Source: Bacillota bacterium
GTDB taxonomy: Bacteria; Bacillota_I; Bacilli_A; RF39; UBA660
Length of the DNA: 64,000 nucleotides
Reading direction: 5' to 3'
NCBI GenBank assembly: GCA_015059495.1
Contig: SVAI01000001.1
Location: 124,001 to 188,000 of the forward strand
The notes below the pieces were generated by a model. That model was not told the origin of the DNA and made no database searches. It saw only the letters and a list, made by a program, of their open reading frames with translations. Positions 49,041-59,326 of this stretch are shown here, piece by piece; positions within the stretch are counted from its first letter, which is position 1; each line of letters begins with the position of its first letter. The translations under genes and the position numbers were made by a program.

Positions 49041-49592
49041 ATGAATATAATAGATATAATATTAATTGCATTATCTTTAGCAATGGATGCATTTGCAGTA
49101 TCAATATGTTTAGGTTTAACAGTTAAACAAAATAGATTTAAATATTCAATACTTATAGCATTATCATTTGCTTTATTTCAAATAATAATGCCAATAATAG
49201 GGTATAAACTAGGGGATATATTTTATAATCTAATATCTAGTATAGATCATTATATATCTTTTATAATATTATCTATAATAGGATTTAAAATGATTAAAGA
49301 TGCTATTGTAAAAGAAGATATAATATTTAATTATTTAGATCTATTTACTATAGTATTCTTAAGTATAGCAACATCTATAGATGCTTTTGTAGTAGGTATA
49401 ACATTACCTTATTTAAGTATTAATTTATATACTACAATATTTATAATATTTATTATTACATTTATATTATGTTTTATAGGTACATATATAGGATCTAAAA
49501 TAACTAACTATAAACTATATCAAATAGTAGGGGGATTAACCTTGTTTGCTATAGGATTAAAAATACTATTTGAACACCTAAATATAATATAA
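49041..49592 (+). CDS. mntP: MntP-like manganese efflux pump
   Basis: ALSLAMDAFAVSICLGL; IATSIDAFVVGI duplicated motifs. Confidence 0.85.
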   Translation: MNIIDIILIALSLAMDAFAVSICLGLTVKQNRFKYSILIALSFALFQIIMPIIGYKLGDIFYNLISSIDHYISFIILSIIGFKMIKDAIVKEDIIFNYLDLFTIVFLSIATSIDAFVVGITLPYLSINLYTTIFIIFIITFILCFIGTYIGSKITNYKLYQIVGGLTLFAIGLKILFEHLNII

Positions 49593-49635
49593 AGACAATA
49601 AAAAAACCTAACATTCGTTAGGTTAATATTCTAAA

Positions 49636-49712
49636 TGGTGGAGAATAAGAGACTCGAACTCTTGACCCCCTGCGTGCAGGGCAGGTGCTCTAGCCAACTG
49701 AGCTAATTCCCC
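49636..49712 (-). tRNA. tRNA-Ala(TGC) with C33
   Basis: Reverse complement ggggaattagctcagttggctagagcacctgc-cctgcac-gcagggggtcaagagttcgagtctcttattctccacca; G3:U70 present. Confidence 0.93.
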
Positions 49713-49826
49713 AAGAACAATCTAATATTATCATATATTTAATGCTAAGGCAAGTGAAAATTAACAATTTTTTAAATTTTTATAATACATTTGATAATAT
49801 AACATAAAAAAGATACTTACGTATCT

Positions 49827-51140
49827 TTATTTTTCTGATAGTGTATTAGTTCTTTTTAGAACTTTTGAATCTATTATTATCTTTCTAACACATTCCTCTT
49901 GAACATCATTTATAATTGTATTTCTTTTATTGTATACTTTTTCTAAATCTGTTTTATCAAATAGCATAGAAGTATAAGCTTGTAAAATAGCTTTAGTATT
50001 AATATTATGTGCAAGACATTCTATGTCATCTATACAGTTTTCATAGCAAAAGAAACATTGTTCTAGAGCGTGTATTTTATCTAAATAATATTCTTCCCAA
50101 TTTTTAAAACATAATTCTCTTGTACTTTCGCTACTATATAGTGATTGTAGTGGCTTTTTAAAAGCTGCAATATTAACAAAGTTCTTAGGATTAATTAAAA
50201 ATTCATCCTCTAAGCATCTATTTTCAGCTATTAATCTATATTTTCTTGCAATTAAGATATCTCTAAGAGATGTATCTTCGGTTCTTGCTATACTATCAAG
50301 TAAGTATAACATAGTAGAATTATTGAAGAATCCATTCTCATAGTAAGCAACTAGTTTTTTCATAGATAATTCATATTGTTTTTTTATGAAGTATGAATCT
50401 CCAAATTCTTTAGCTAACTTTTCATCAATCTTAGCTTCAGCTTCTTCAATCGACATAGAAGGATTACTTTGATGTAATCTAGCTATAGCATAATATCTTT
50501 TTAAATAACTACCTAATACATAAGTGCGTTTATCACCATAGAATTGATTCTTATTATATTCTTTACTTGCTAAACCATACCAGAAAATATCATTACGAAA
50601 TCTTATTTTAGATTCTGTTTCAGAATCTAATTTGTATTCTATATCAAATTTAGGAAACTTTTCATTATCTTCATAAGAATCATTCTTATCTTCTTCAGTG
50701 TAATTATCAAGATTAAAATCTCCATCTTTATCCATATCGTAGATAACTTCTTCTTTTTCTTTATTATCTTTTTGTAAAGTAGCAATTCCACCATATCCAT
50801 CACCATAGAAATCTTCTTCACTAAAAGGTTCCATATTTCTTATAGCTTCGTTTTCTTCATCATCATCTTTATAATTGCCATCATCTTCACCATATTCAAT
50901 ACATGGTTCAACAATTAATAGTGACATATAATAATCTATACCAGCATCCATTAAAGGATACTTCTTTAATAACTTTTCATTTTCACGCTTAAGTCTTTTA
51001 AGTAAATCTACACATACAAGATAAGATTGACTATCTTCTAATCCTTCACGTTCTAATCTTATTAATTCATTATAGATATTAATAATATGTTTGTTATTTG
51101 CAATTACTTTGTTATAGTCTCTAATTCTTTCTTTTACTTC
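49827..51140 (-). CDS. Hypothetical protein
   Basis: Long ORF; start chosen at internal MEVKERIRDYNK. Confidence 0.6.
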   Translation of the reverse strand, partial: EVKERIRDYNKVIANNKHIINIYNELIRLEREGLEDSQSYLVCVDLLKRLKRENEKLLKKYPLMDAGIDYYMSLLIVEPCIEYGEDDGNYKDDDEENEAIRNMEPFSEEDFYGDGYGGIATLQKDNKEKEEVIYDMDKDGDFNLDNYTEEDKNDSYEDNEKFPKFDIEYKLDSETESKIRFRNDIFWYGLASKEYNKNQFYGDKRTYVLGSYLKRYYAIARLHQSNPSMSIEEAEAKIDEKLAKEFGDSYFIKKQYELSMKKLVAYYENGFFNNSTMLYLLDSIARTEDTSLRDILIARKYRLIAENRCLEDEFLINPKNFVNIAAFKKPLQSLYSSESTRELCFKNWEEYYLDKIHALEQCFFCYENCIDDIECLAHNINTKAILQAYTSMLFDKTDLEKVYNKRNTIINDVQEECVRKIIIDSKVLKRTNTLSEK

Positions 51141-51192
51141 CATAGTATCCCTCATATAATTAAGTTTATTGTATTATCATATATAAAGTATG

Positions 51193-51519
51193 TCAAATAT
51201 TTTCAACTTTAACTATTTGCTTATAAAATATCTTAGTATTATCATTTAATACTATTATTTTTTTTATATTATCTATTTTTAATATTTTATTAATTATATT
51301 TAATATTTTACCATTACTATAATAATATATCTTAATACTATCATTATTATAATAAGCTTCTTTTATCTTTAAATCTATTTGTTCTAATTGATCTTCAGAT
51401 AAAGTAGGTTTAGTTATTTTATTCTTCTTTAATTGTAATTCATGCTTCATAGCTAAACTATTAGTTAATGAATCAAATGGTTGATATTTCATCATACCTC
51501 TGTCTTTGTAATCACTCAT
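51193..51519 (-). CDS. YolD-like protein
   Basis: MSDYKDRGMMKYQPFDSLTNSL; adjacent Y-family polymerase. Confidence 0.8.
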   Translation of the reverse strand: MSDYKDRGMMKYQPFDSLTNSLAMKHELQLKKNKITKPTLSEDQLEQIDLKIKEAYYNNDSIKIYYYSNGKILNIINKILKIDNIKKIIVLNDNTKIFYKQIVKVENI

Positions 51520-52759
51520 GATGTCCTCCAATCTTCTTATTTCTATCCATAATAGTAGAATCTTCTAACAAAGCACTAGCTTTTAATATAGAATTCTTAC
51601 CATATCTATCCTTTATTTCATCTATAGCACACTGTATCTTTTCTTCTTGCTCTTTTTGTTCTATATCTTCAAATAAATTTATTTGTACATTATTATTATC
51701 TGTTAAATCACCAGCAGTTATACCAACTTTTCTAATAGGGCTATTATCATAATATCTATCAAATATCATTATAGCATATTTATAAAAATCAGTTTCTAAA
51801 TCAGTAGTGTGTACTTTCATATTATGATAAAAACCACCACCAACAGATTTAGAATATCCAATAGATAAACCAACTATATTAGCTCTCTTATGTGATTTTC
51901 TAAGTCTACGGGTAACAATCTCACACATTTCTTTAATAATAATACCTACATTAGAACCATCATAATCTTTAAATAATACTTGTGAATTAGAATAACTCTT
52001 AGTCTTAGGTATTACTTTATAATCACTTATTATAGCTTCATCTATACCATTACAGTGATAATATAATTCTTCACCCATAATACCAAATAAATCTTTTAAT
52101 TTATTTTTATCATATTGTGCTATATCACCAATCTTATATAATCCTAAATTATTTAATCTTTTTTCCATTCTTGGTCCAATACCCCACATTTTAGATAGGG
52201 GAGTAATAGGCCATAATTTATTTTTAACATCAACATAATCCCACTTAGCTATATTAGATGGATTATGCTTAGCCTCAATATCCATAGCTACTTTAGCTAA
52301 TAATATATTAGGTCCAATACCACACGTAGTAGTTAAGTGTAACTCTTTATATATTCTTTTCATAATATCTTGAGCTAACTCATAATCAGTTTTCTTATAC
52401 ATCTTTAAATAATTAGTAACATCTAAAAAACTTTCATCTACACTATATACATGTAAATCTTTTTCATCAACATAATCAAGTAATATATTAACTACCGCTC
52501 TAGATTTTTCTAAATATAATTTCATATGTGGTGGTACTATTTCATATTTTATATTCTTAGGTATTTCATATAATCTACTTCTACCTTTAACCCCTAACTT
52601 TTTTAGTGCAGGGGTAACAGCCAAAGTAATAGCACCATTACCTTGGTTTGGATTAGCAACCACTAAATTTACTTTAAATGGATCTAAACCTCTTTCAACA
52701 CATTCACAGGAAGCAAAAAAACTCTTTAAATCAATCGCAATAATATTTCTTCGAATCAT
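51512..52759 (-). CDS. Y-family DNA polymerase (UvrX/ImpB-like)
   Basis: IAIDLKSFFASCECVERGLDPF; VYSVDESFLDVT. Confidence 0.92.
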   Translation of the reverse strand: MIRRNIIAIDLKSFFASCECVERGLDPFKVNLVVANPNQGNGAITLAVTPALKKLGVKGRSRLYEIPKNIKYEIVPPHMKLYLEKSRAVVNILLDYVDEKDLHVYSVDESFLDVTNYLKMYKKTDYELAQDIMKRIYKELHLTTTCGIGPNILLAKVAMDIEAKHNPSNIAKWDYVDVKNKLWPITPLSKMWGIGPRMEKRLNNLGLYKIGDIAQYDKNKLKDLFGIMGEELYYHCNGIDEAIISDYKVIPKTKSYSNSQVLFKDYDGSNVGIIIKEMCEIVTRRLRKSHKRANIVGLSIGYSKSVGGGFYHNMKVHTTDLETDFYKYAIMIFDRYYDNSPIRKVGITAGDLTDNNNVQINLFEDIEQKEQEEKIQCAIDEIKDRYGKNSILKASALLEDSTIMDRNKKIGGHHE

Positions 52760-52863
52760 TTTTAAACCTCCCTTATAAGTATATTTTAACTATAATTAGT
52801 ATACCATATTTCACTATATTTAATTAGTATTATTTGCTATAATTTAGACAAGGAAGTGACTAT

Positions 52864-53571
52864 ATGCAACTAATCAAGGATATATGGACAAAAGATGATT
52901 ATCAAGAATATGTAAAGTATTTAATAAGTCTAAAAGATGAAAAAAATAAATTATTTTCAGAAAAATTAATATTTACTAAAAATGAAATATTAGGTATTAA
53001 ATTACCAATCCTAAGAGATATAGCGAAACAAATATCTAAAGGTGATTATAAGTCTTTCTTAAAATACAATAATTATAAATATCATGAAGAAATATTAATA
53101 TATTTATTTGTAGTAGCGTATTCTAAAAACTTAGATATCTTAAAAGATTGTTTAAATGATTGTGATAAATATATAGATAATTGGTCTTCATGTGATAGTT
53201 TAACTTCATCACTTAAATATATTAAAAATAATGATGAATTCTTTAATATATTTAAAGAGTTTGCTTGTAGTAACTCTGAATACAAAGTAAGAGTAGGTAT
53301 AACAGGTATGTTATTTAATTATATTGATGATAATCATATAGATGAAATACTTAAGACTATAGATAAAGTTAGTGTTGATACATACTATGTTAATATGGCA
53401 GTTGCTTGGTTATTAAATGTATGTTTTATAAAAGAAAAAACTAAAACTCTAAAGTATTTAAAACATACTAAAATAAATGATTTTACCTTTAATAAATTTA
53501 TTTCTAAGTGTAGAGATTCCTTTAGAGTATCTCAAAGTGATAAAGAATTTTTAAAAACTTTAAAAAAATAA
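52864..53571 (+). CDS. DNA alkylation repair (AlkD-like HEAT-repeat) protein
   Basis: ILGIKLPILRDIAKQI; DNWSSCDSLTSS. Confidence 0.85.
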   Translation: MQLIKDIWTKDDYQEYVKYLISLKDEKNKLFSEKLIFTKNEILGIKLPILRDIAKQISKGDYKSFLKYNNYKYHEEILIYLFVVAYSKNLDILKDCLNDCDKYIDNWSSCDSLTSSLKYIKNNDEFFNIFKEFACSNSEYKVRVGITGMLFNYIDDNHIDEILKTIDKVSVDTYYVNMAVAWLLNVCFIKEKTKTLKYLKHTKINDFTFNKFISKCRDSFRVSQSDKEFLKTLKK

Positions 53572-53621
53572 CTTGAAAAACAATTGTTTGGTGTTACAAT
53601 TAAATCAAGGTAGGTAAGATT

Positions 53622-54515
53622 ATGAGAGATAAGACATTAGTTATTTTAGCAGCCGGTATGGGCTCAAGATTCGGTGGAATGAAACAAACATACCCAGTTG
53701 GTCCTAATGAAGAATTCATCATGGACTATTCAATTTACAGTGCTATAAAGTATGGATTTACTAAAGTAGTATTTGTAATAAGAGAAGAATATCTAGATCT
53801 ATTTAAATCAACAATAGGTGCACGTCTAGAAGGTAAAATTAAAGTAGATTATGCTTTCCAAAAACTAGATATTATTCCAGAAGGTTTTAGTGTACCAGAG
53901 GGTAGAGTTAAACCTTGGGGTACAGCACATGCTATTTACTGTGCTAAAGATAAAATCGAAGGCAACTTTGGTGTTATAACTGCAGATGACTTCTATGGTG
54001 ATATAGCATTCAAAGATTTAAGTAAAGCTTTAGATAGTGATAACTATTCTGTTATTGGTTATCACATCGCAGATACTTTATCAGTTAACGGTGCGGTAAA
54101 ACGTGGAGTAGTTAAATCACAAAATGGTATTATTAATGAAATTATTGAATCATCTTGTATTTTAGAAGGTGATAAAGTTAAATGTACACCACTAGATACA
54201 TCAAAAGAAACATTCTATGTTGATAAAGATAATTCAGTATCAATGTTAATGAATGGATTTACATATGAAATAATTACTAAAATAGAAAACGTAATGAAAG
54301 ATGAATTCGAACATAATAAAGACAACTTAGATACTTATGAAATGTTATTACCAGACATTATGGATGAATCAATTCATGAAGGTAAAATTATTAATGATAT
54401 ACCAACTAATTCAATATGGGTAGGTATGACATATAAAGAAGATGCAGAATACTTATCTAAATTTATTGAAAAAGAAATAGAAAAGGGTACATACCCTAAT
54501 AATCTATGGAACTAA
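53622..54515 (+). CDS. Sugar/NTP nucleotidyltransferase
   Basis: LVILAAGMGSRFGGMKQTYPVGPNEEFIMDYSI. Confidence 0.85.
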   Translation: MRDKTLVILAAGMGSRFGGMKQTYPVGPNEEFIMDYSIYSAIKYGFTKVVFVIREEYLDLFKSTIGARLEGKIKVDYAFQKLDIIPEGFSVPEGRVKPWGTAHAIYCAKDKIEGNFGVITADDFYGDIAFKDLSKALDSDNYSVIGYHIADTLSVNGAVKRGVVKSQNGIINEIIESSCILEGDKVKCTPLDTSKETFYVDKDNSVSMLMNGFTYEIITKIENVMKDEFEHNKDNLDTYEMLLPDIMDESIHEGKIINDIPTNSIWVGMTYKEDAEYLSKFIEKEIEKGTYPNNLWN

Positions 54516-54543
54516 AAAAAGATATCAATTGATATCTTTTTTA
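54514..54543. terminator. Bidirectional terminator
   Basis: aaaaaaagatatcaattgatatcttttttatt. Confidence 0.65.
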
Positions 54544-55344
54544 TTATCTAAAATATATTAGTACGAATATTGCAACTATTACACAATATATTGAAAACTT
54601 CCATAATTTATTTTTCTTAACTATATTAGATAGCCATTGATAAGTTATGTATGTTGCACCAAATGCTGCAAGTAATCCTAAAGCATAACCTAATAATAAA
54701 CTTGAATCTAATCCTTCTTTAACAACATCAATAGCACTTAAACCAAATGATGCAACACTAACTGGGAAGTATAACATAAATGTATATTTTAAAGCACTAT
54801 CTTTATTTAATTTACATAGTAAACATCCAACTAATACCATACCAGATCTAGATAGTCCTGGAAGTAGGGCAACCATTTGAAATAATCCAATGATTATTGC
54901 ATCTTTAACAGTTAAATCATCGTCACCTTTTTTACCATCAATATTTCTAACAGCAAATAAAGCACATGCAGTAACTAAAAGAGCTAAACCTACAACTTTA
55001 ACTGAAGCAAATGCCTCGATTTGATCTTTAAATAAGAAACCAACTAAACCAACTGGAACACTACCTAAAACTATTAACCAAGAATACTTCCATTCTTTCT
55101 TAAACTTCTTATTACCAAATAAATATTTAAAGAATCCAGTTACTAATCTAACAATATCTTTCCAAAAGATTAATAAAATTGCTATAAATGATCCAAAGTT
55201 AACTATTATTTCAAAGTTTAAATCATTAAACATATTAGTATTAAATAACTCCCTAAATATTAATAAATGTCCAGATGAACTTATTGGAAGTGGTTCAGTT
55301 ATACCTTGTATTAGTCCTAATATAATATATTTTATTAAATTCAT
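54544..55344 (-). CDS. uppP: Undecaprenyl-diphosphatase
   Basis: GLIQGITEPLPISSSGHLLI; LPGLSRSGMVLVGCLL. Confidence 0.93.
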   Translation of the reverse strand: MNLIKYIILGLIQGITEPLPISSSGHLLIFRELFNTNMFNDLNFEIIVNFGSFIAILLIFWKDIVRLVTGFFKYLFGNKKFKKEWKYSWLIVLGSVPVGLVGFLFKDQIEAFASVKVVGLALLVTACALFAVRNIDGKKGDDDLTVKDAIIIGLFQMVALLPGLSRSGMVLVGCLLCKLNKDSALKYTFMLYFPVSVASFGLSAIDVVKEGLDSSLLLGYALGLLAAFGATYITYQWLSNIVKKNKLWKFSIYCVIVAIFVLIYFR

Positions 55345-55413
55345 AATTATCACCTATCTAATTATATAATAAATTTTTAAATTTATAAATATTATTTAAT
55401 AGAGGTATGTAAA

Positions 55414-55614
55414 ATGAATAAGCTATTATTAATATTTATATCTATTATTATATGTAGTATAGGTCTATCATTTATAATTATTAATTTAAATCTCTTATCA
55501 ATAGGTTATTCTTTTATAGATTATATTTATTATATATTTACACACTTTTCATGTAATATATTTTTTATAGGAATAATAATACTTTATATAACAAATAAAA
55601 ACAGATCAATGTGA
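55414..55614 (+). CDS. Small membrane protein
   Basis: Two TM segments; TGA stop. Confidence 0.45.
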   Translation: MNKLLLIFISIIICSIGLSFIIINLNLLSIGYSFIDYIYYIFTHFSCNIFFIGIIILYITNKNRSM

Positions 55615-55652
55615 TCTGTTATTTTTGTCAAATTAAATACATATACTTAAAT

Positions 55653-56705
55653 ATGAAAAAGATAATTATATTTATATTATTATTAATACCAATTAAAGTT
55701 AATGCATCATATATTGTTATGGATACAGCATCATCTAGAGTATTAGAAGGTTCTAATATCCATGAAAAAAGATTGATTGCATCGACTTCAAAAATAATGA
55801 CTTGTATCATTGCTTTAGAAAATTCTAATATCAATCAAGAAATAGAAGTAGATGATGAAGTATTAAAAGCCTATGGTAGTGCTATTTATATTGAAAAAGG
55901 AGAACATATTAAACTAATAGATTTATTATATGGTCTAATGTTAAGAAGTGGTAATGATGCTGCAGTTGAAATAGCAAACCATGTATCTTCTTCTATAGAT
56001 GAATTTGTTAAACTAATGAATAATAAAGCAAAAGAATTAAATATGAAAGATACTTTATTTATTAATCCTAGTGGTTTAGAAGACTCTAAAGGTAATGGTA
56101 ATATATCAACACCATATGATATGGCATTACTTATGTCTTATGCTTTAAATAATGATTTATTTAAAGAAATAATAGCTACTAAAAAATATATAACTAAAAC
56201 TGATTATAAAACCTACCTATGGATTAATAAAAATAAACTATTATATGACTATAAATATTGTATTGGAGGTAAAACAGGTTACACTAAAAAAGCCAGAAGA
56301 ACTCTAGTAACTGCATCTACTAAAGATAATAAAACTTTAGTTGTAGTAACTCTAAATGATCCAAATGATTTTAAGAATCATAAAATATACTATGAAAATA
56401 ACTTTAAAAAATATAATCTAGTTAATATCTTATCTAAAGATAATTTTAAAGTAGATAATTATAATAATTTATATATTAAAGATAATTTTAATATGTTATT
56501 AACTAAAAAAGAAGAAAATAAAATATCTATAGATTATAAAATAACTAAAGTAGATAATTATAATAATGATGAACAAGTAGGCAAAGCTATAATAAAACTA
56601 GATAATAATATTATTAAAGAAATACCTATATATATAAAAATAAATAAGATAAATAATAAATCTATTATTTCTAAAATATTAGATTTCATATTATTTTGGA
56701 GATAA
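55653..56705 (+). CDS. D-alanyl-D-alanine carboxypeptidase (DacB/DacF-like)
   Basis: RLIASTSKIMTCIIAL (SxxK); RSGNDAAVEIA (SGN); GGKTGYTKKARRTLV (KTG). Confidence 0.92.
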   Translation: MKKIIIFILLLIPIKVNASYIVMDTASSRVLEGSNIHEKRLIASTSKIMTCIIALENSNINQEIEVDDEVLKAYGSAIYIEKGEHIKLIDLLYGLMLRSGNDAAVEIANHVSSSIDEFVKLMNNKAKELNMKDTLFINPSGLEDSKGNGNISTPYDMALLMSYALNNDLFKEIIATKKYITKTDYKTYLWINKNKLLYDYKYCIGGKTGYTKKARRTLVTASTKDNKTLVVVTLNDPNDFKNHKIYYENNFKKYNLVNILSKDNFKVDNYNNLYIKDNFNMLLTKKEENKISIDYKITKVDNYNNDEQVGKAIIKLDNNIIKEIPIYIKINKINNKSIISKILDFILFWR

Positions 56706-56707
56706 CA

Positions 56708-57286
56708 ATGGTTAATATTATATGGTTTATATTATTAATTATAGGAATTACTTATTCAATAATAAGTGGTAATACTAAGATATTAAATGATGAAATACTA
56801 TTAAGTGCTAAGAGTGCATTTAATTTAATACTAACTATGATGGAAGTAACAGTCCTTTGGACTGGTATCTTAAATATTGCGGAGAAATCTAATCTTTTAA
56901 AAAAGTTTTCTAATCTAATTAATCCATTACTTTCTAAATTATTTCCTAAAATAAAAAAAGGGGATAAAGCCCTAGATTATATATCATCTAATGTAGCAGC
57001 TAATATGCTAGGTTTGGGTTCAGCAGCAACACCATTTGGACTAAAAGCCATGAAAGAGCTCCAAGGGTTAAATAACAAAAAAGATGAAGCAAGTGATGAA
57101 ATGATAACGTTTCTAGTTTTAAATACCTCTGGTGTAACCATTATACCTACAACAGTAATTGCACTAAGGCTTGCACATAATAGTTCTAATCCTAGTGGTA
57201 TTATTTTGACTTCTTTAATAGCAACTTCTTTAGCATCCATAGCAGGTTTAACACTTGATTATCTAATAAGGAGAAAACATAAATGA
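56708..57286 (+). CDS. spmA: Spore maturation protein A
   Basis: MMEVTVLWTGILNIAEKSNLLKK; NMLGLGSAATPFGLKAMKELQ. Confidence 0.9.
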   Translation: MVNIIWFILLIIGITYSIISGNTKILNDEILLSAKSAFNLILTMMEVTVLWTGILNIAEKSNLLKKFSNLINPLLSKLFPKIKKGDKALDYISSNVAANMLGLGSAATPFGLKAMKELQGLNNKKDEASDEMITFLVLNTSGVTIIPTTVIALRLAHNSSNPSGIILTSLIATSLASIAGLTLDYLIRRKHK

Positions 57287-57786
57287 GTAATTATGTAATA
57301 CCTATAATAATATTAATTATTATTATTTATGGAATAAAAGAAAAAAGAAATATCTATGAAGATTTCTTAAATGGTGCTAAAGAGGGATTATTACTTATAT
57401 ATAATATTATTCCACCAATACTAGCTATTACTTTTGCAGTTAATATCTTTGTTAAGAGTAATTTTTTAAATGATACATTATTATTCTTAAAACCTATTAT
57501 TAATATACCCCTAGAGGTAATTCCCATGGCTTTACTTAGACCAATATCAGGTACAGCAACACTAGCAATTTTACAAAGCATCTTTTCTTTATATGGACCT
57601 GATTCTTTTATAGGTTATCTAGCATCAACCTTCCAAGGATGTACAGATACAACAATCTATGTTTTAGCACTTTATTTTGGTAGCATTAAAATAACTAAAA
57701 CTAGATATGCTTTAATAGTAGGCTTATTTGCAGATCTAATTGGAATAATATCAGCAATAGTTGTAATTTCGATTGTTTATACTTGA
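57283..57786 (+). CDS. spmB: Spore maturation protein B
   Basis: ATGA overlap with spmA; MALLRPISGTATLAIL...YLASTFQGCTDTTIYVLALYFGS. Confidence 0.9.
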   Translation: MSNYVIPIIILIIIIYGIKEKRNIYEDFLNGAKEGLLLIYNIIPPILAITFAVNIFVKSNFLNDTLLFLKPIINIPLEVIPMALLRPISGTATLAILQSIFSLYGPDSFIGYLASTFQGCTDTTIYVLALYFGSIKITKTRYALIVGLFADLIGIISAIVVISIVYT

Positions 57787-57837
57787 TTTGTATATATTTT
57801 TTAAATATAATAAATTCCCATATATAGGAGAAATAAA

Positions 57838-59292
57838 ATGAAAAAAATAAGTATATTTTCAACTTGTGTTGACGAAGAAAATTATGTAAAGATTCATAAT
57901 GCAGCAATTCAAAAATATGAAATCACAAGAAATTATAATGAAGCAGATTTTATTATTTATCCAGTATGTACATCCTGTGATACAACAATTGATAGCCATA
58001 AAAATGAATTGGATTCCATTTTATCAACCAAAAAAGATGATGCAAAAGTAATAGTCTGCGGTTGTATAAATTATGTTATAGATGATAGAAAAAAATTTTT
58101 AAATGATCCTAGAATAGATTATATTGTAAGAAAAGAAAATGAAGTGGAAGATATTTGTGAGATATTAAATGTTAAAAACATTGAAGATGCAAATAATTAT
58201 ACTGATGGTGTTACCAAAATAAATATATCAAGTGGTTGTTTAAACCATTGTAATTTTTGTAGAGTGCATTACGCACCAAGACCACTAAAAAGTTTACCAA
58301 TAGAAAAAATAATTGAAAAAACAAAGAATTCTGTTAGTAAAGGTAGTAAGGTAATATGTTTAACCGGTTTAAATACTGCTCAATATGGATTAGATTTATA
58401 TCAAAAACAATCCCTAGATAAACTGTTACAGGAATTATCTAAAATAGAAGGATTAGATGGAATAATCATATCTTGTGCTTCATTATCAGATCTTAACGAT
58501 GATTTACTATATGAATTCAAAACCAATGAAAAAGTTAAAGAAGTAGTAATTGATATTCAATCGGGTAGCGATAGATTATTAAAATTAATGAACGTGGGTC
58601 ATACAGCATCAGATATTCGAAGAGTGATTAATTATCTAGGAGATAAAGTTAAATCCACAAGAATTATTAGTGGCTTTCCAACTGAAAATGAAAGTGATAT
58701 AAAAGATACGATTAATATAATAAATGAGTTATGTATTAATAATGTAGCTATTAGCGATTATGTAAATTCAAATAATACACCATCATCAAAATTGCCTCAA
58801 TTAAAAGATGAGGATAAGAAAAAACATTATGACTTATATAGTTATTATTTAAAAAATAAAAATGTTGAAAGTTTTGAAGATATTGGCATTGTTGTAAATA
58901 TATCATCATTTTTCATTGATTTATATTTATATAGTATAGGTAGAATTAAGCTTCCGATGAGGGAAGAGTATTACGACTTAAATTTAAAGGATGTAGTTAA
59001 AATAAAAAAGGAAAATAAAAAGGTTGATATTCAAGTATTAAAAAGCTGCAAAATTGAAACGCAAGTAATGCCAACATCAAGTGATGAAAGTAAGGATTAT
59101 TTAATGGACATGAGTTCATTAACATCATTTTTTACTCAAGGAGAACATATATTAAATCACAATTTAAATATATTATCAGATAGCCTGTATGCATTATCTA
59201 ATAGCGAGGAAGAATATAAAGAAAAAATCAGTGGATTACCAAAAAAATTACAACGAGAATTAATGATTTCTTATTATAGATATAATAAATAA
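57838..59292 (+). CDS. Radical SAM methylthiotransferase-like protein (divergent MiaB/RimO family)
   Basis: FSTCVDEENYV, YPVCTSC, VCGCINY N-terminal Cys; SGCLNHCNFCRVHYAPRP CxxxCxxC. Confidence 0.75.
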   Translation: MKKISIFSTCVDEENYVKIHNAAIQKYEITRNYNEADFIIYPVCTSCDTTIDSHKNELDSILSTKKDDAKVIVCGCINYVIDDRKKFLNDPRIDYIVRKENEVEDICEILNVKNIEDANNYTDGVTKINISSGCLNHCNFCRVHYAPRPLKSLPIEKIIEKTKNSVSKGSKVICLTGLNTAQYGLDLYQKQSLDKLLQELSKIEGLDGIIISCASLSDLNDDLLYEFKTNEKVKEVVIDIQSGSDRLLKLMNVGHTASDIRRVINYLGDKVKSTRIISGFPTENESDIKDTINIINELCINNVAISDYVNSNNTPSSKLPQLKDEDKKKHYDLYSYYLKNKNVESFEDIGIVVNISSFFIDLYLYSIGRIKLPMREEYYDLNLKDVVKIKKENKKVDIQVLKSCKIETQVMPTSSDESKDYLMDMSSLTSFFTQGEHILNHNLNILSDSLYALSNSEEEYKEKISGLPKKLQRELMISYYRYNK

Positions 59293-59326
59293 AATGTGCT
59301 ATAATCTTGTATGCGGAAGTGATTAT

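Noticed and set aside
57784-57801. TGA at end of spmB as possible Trp codon (genetic code 4 reading to the next TAA)
   Set aside because: spmA ends in TGA within an ATGA overlap with spmB, and Trp is encoded by TGG throughout; code 11 fits
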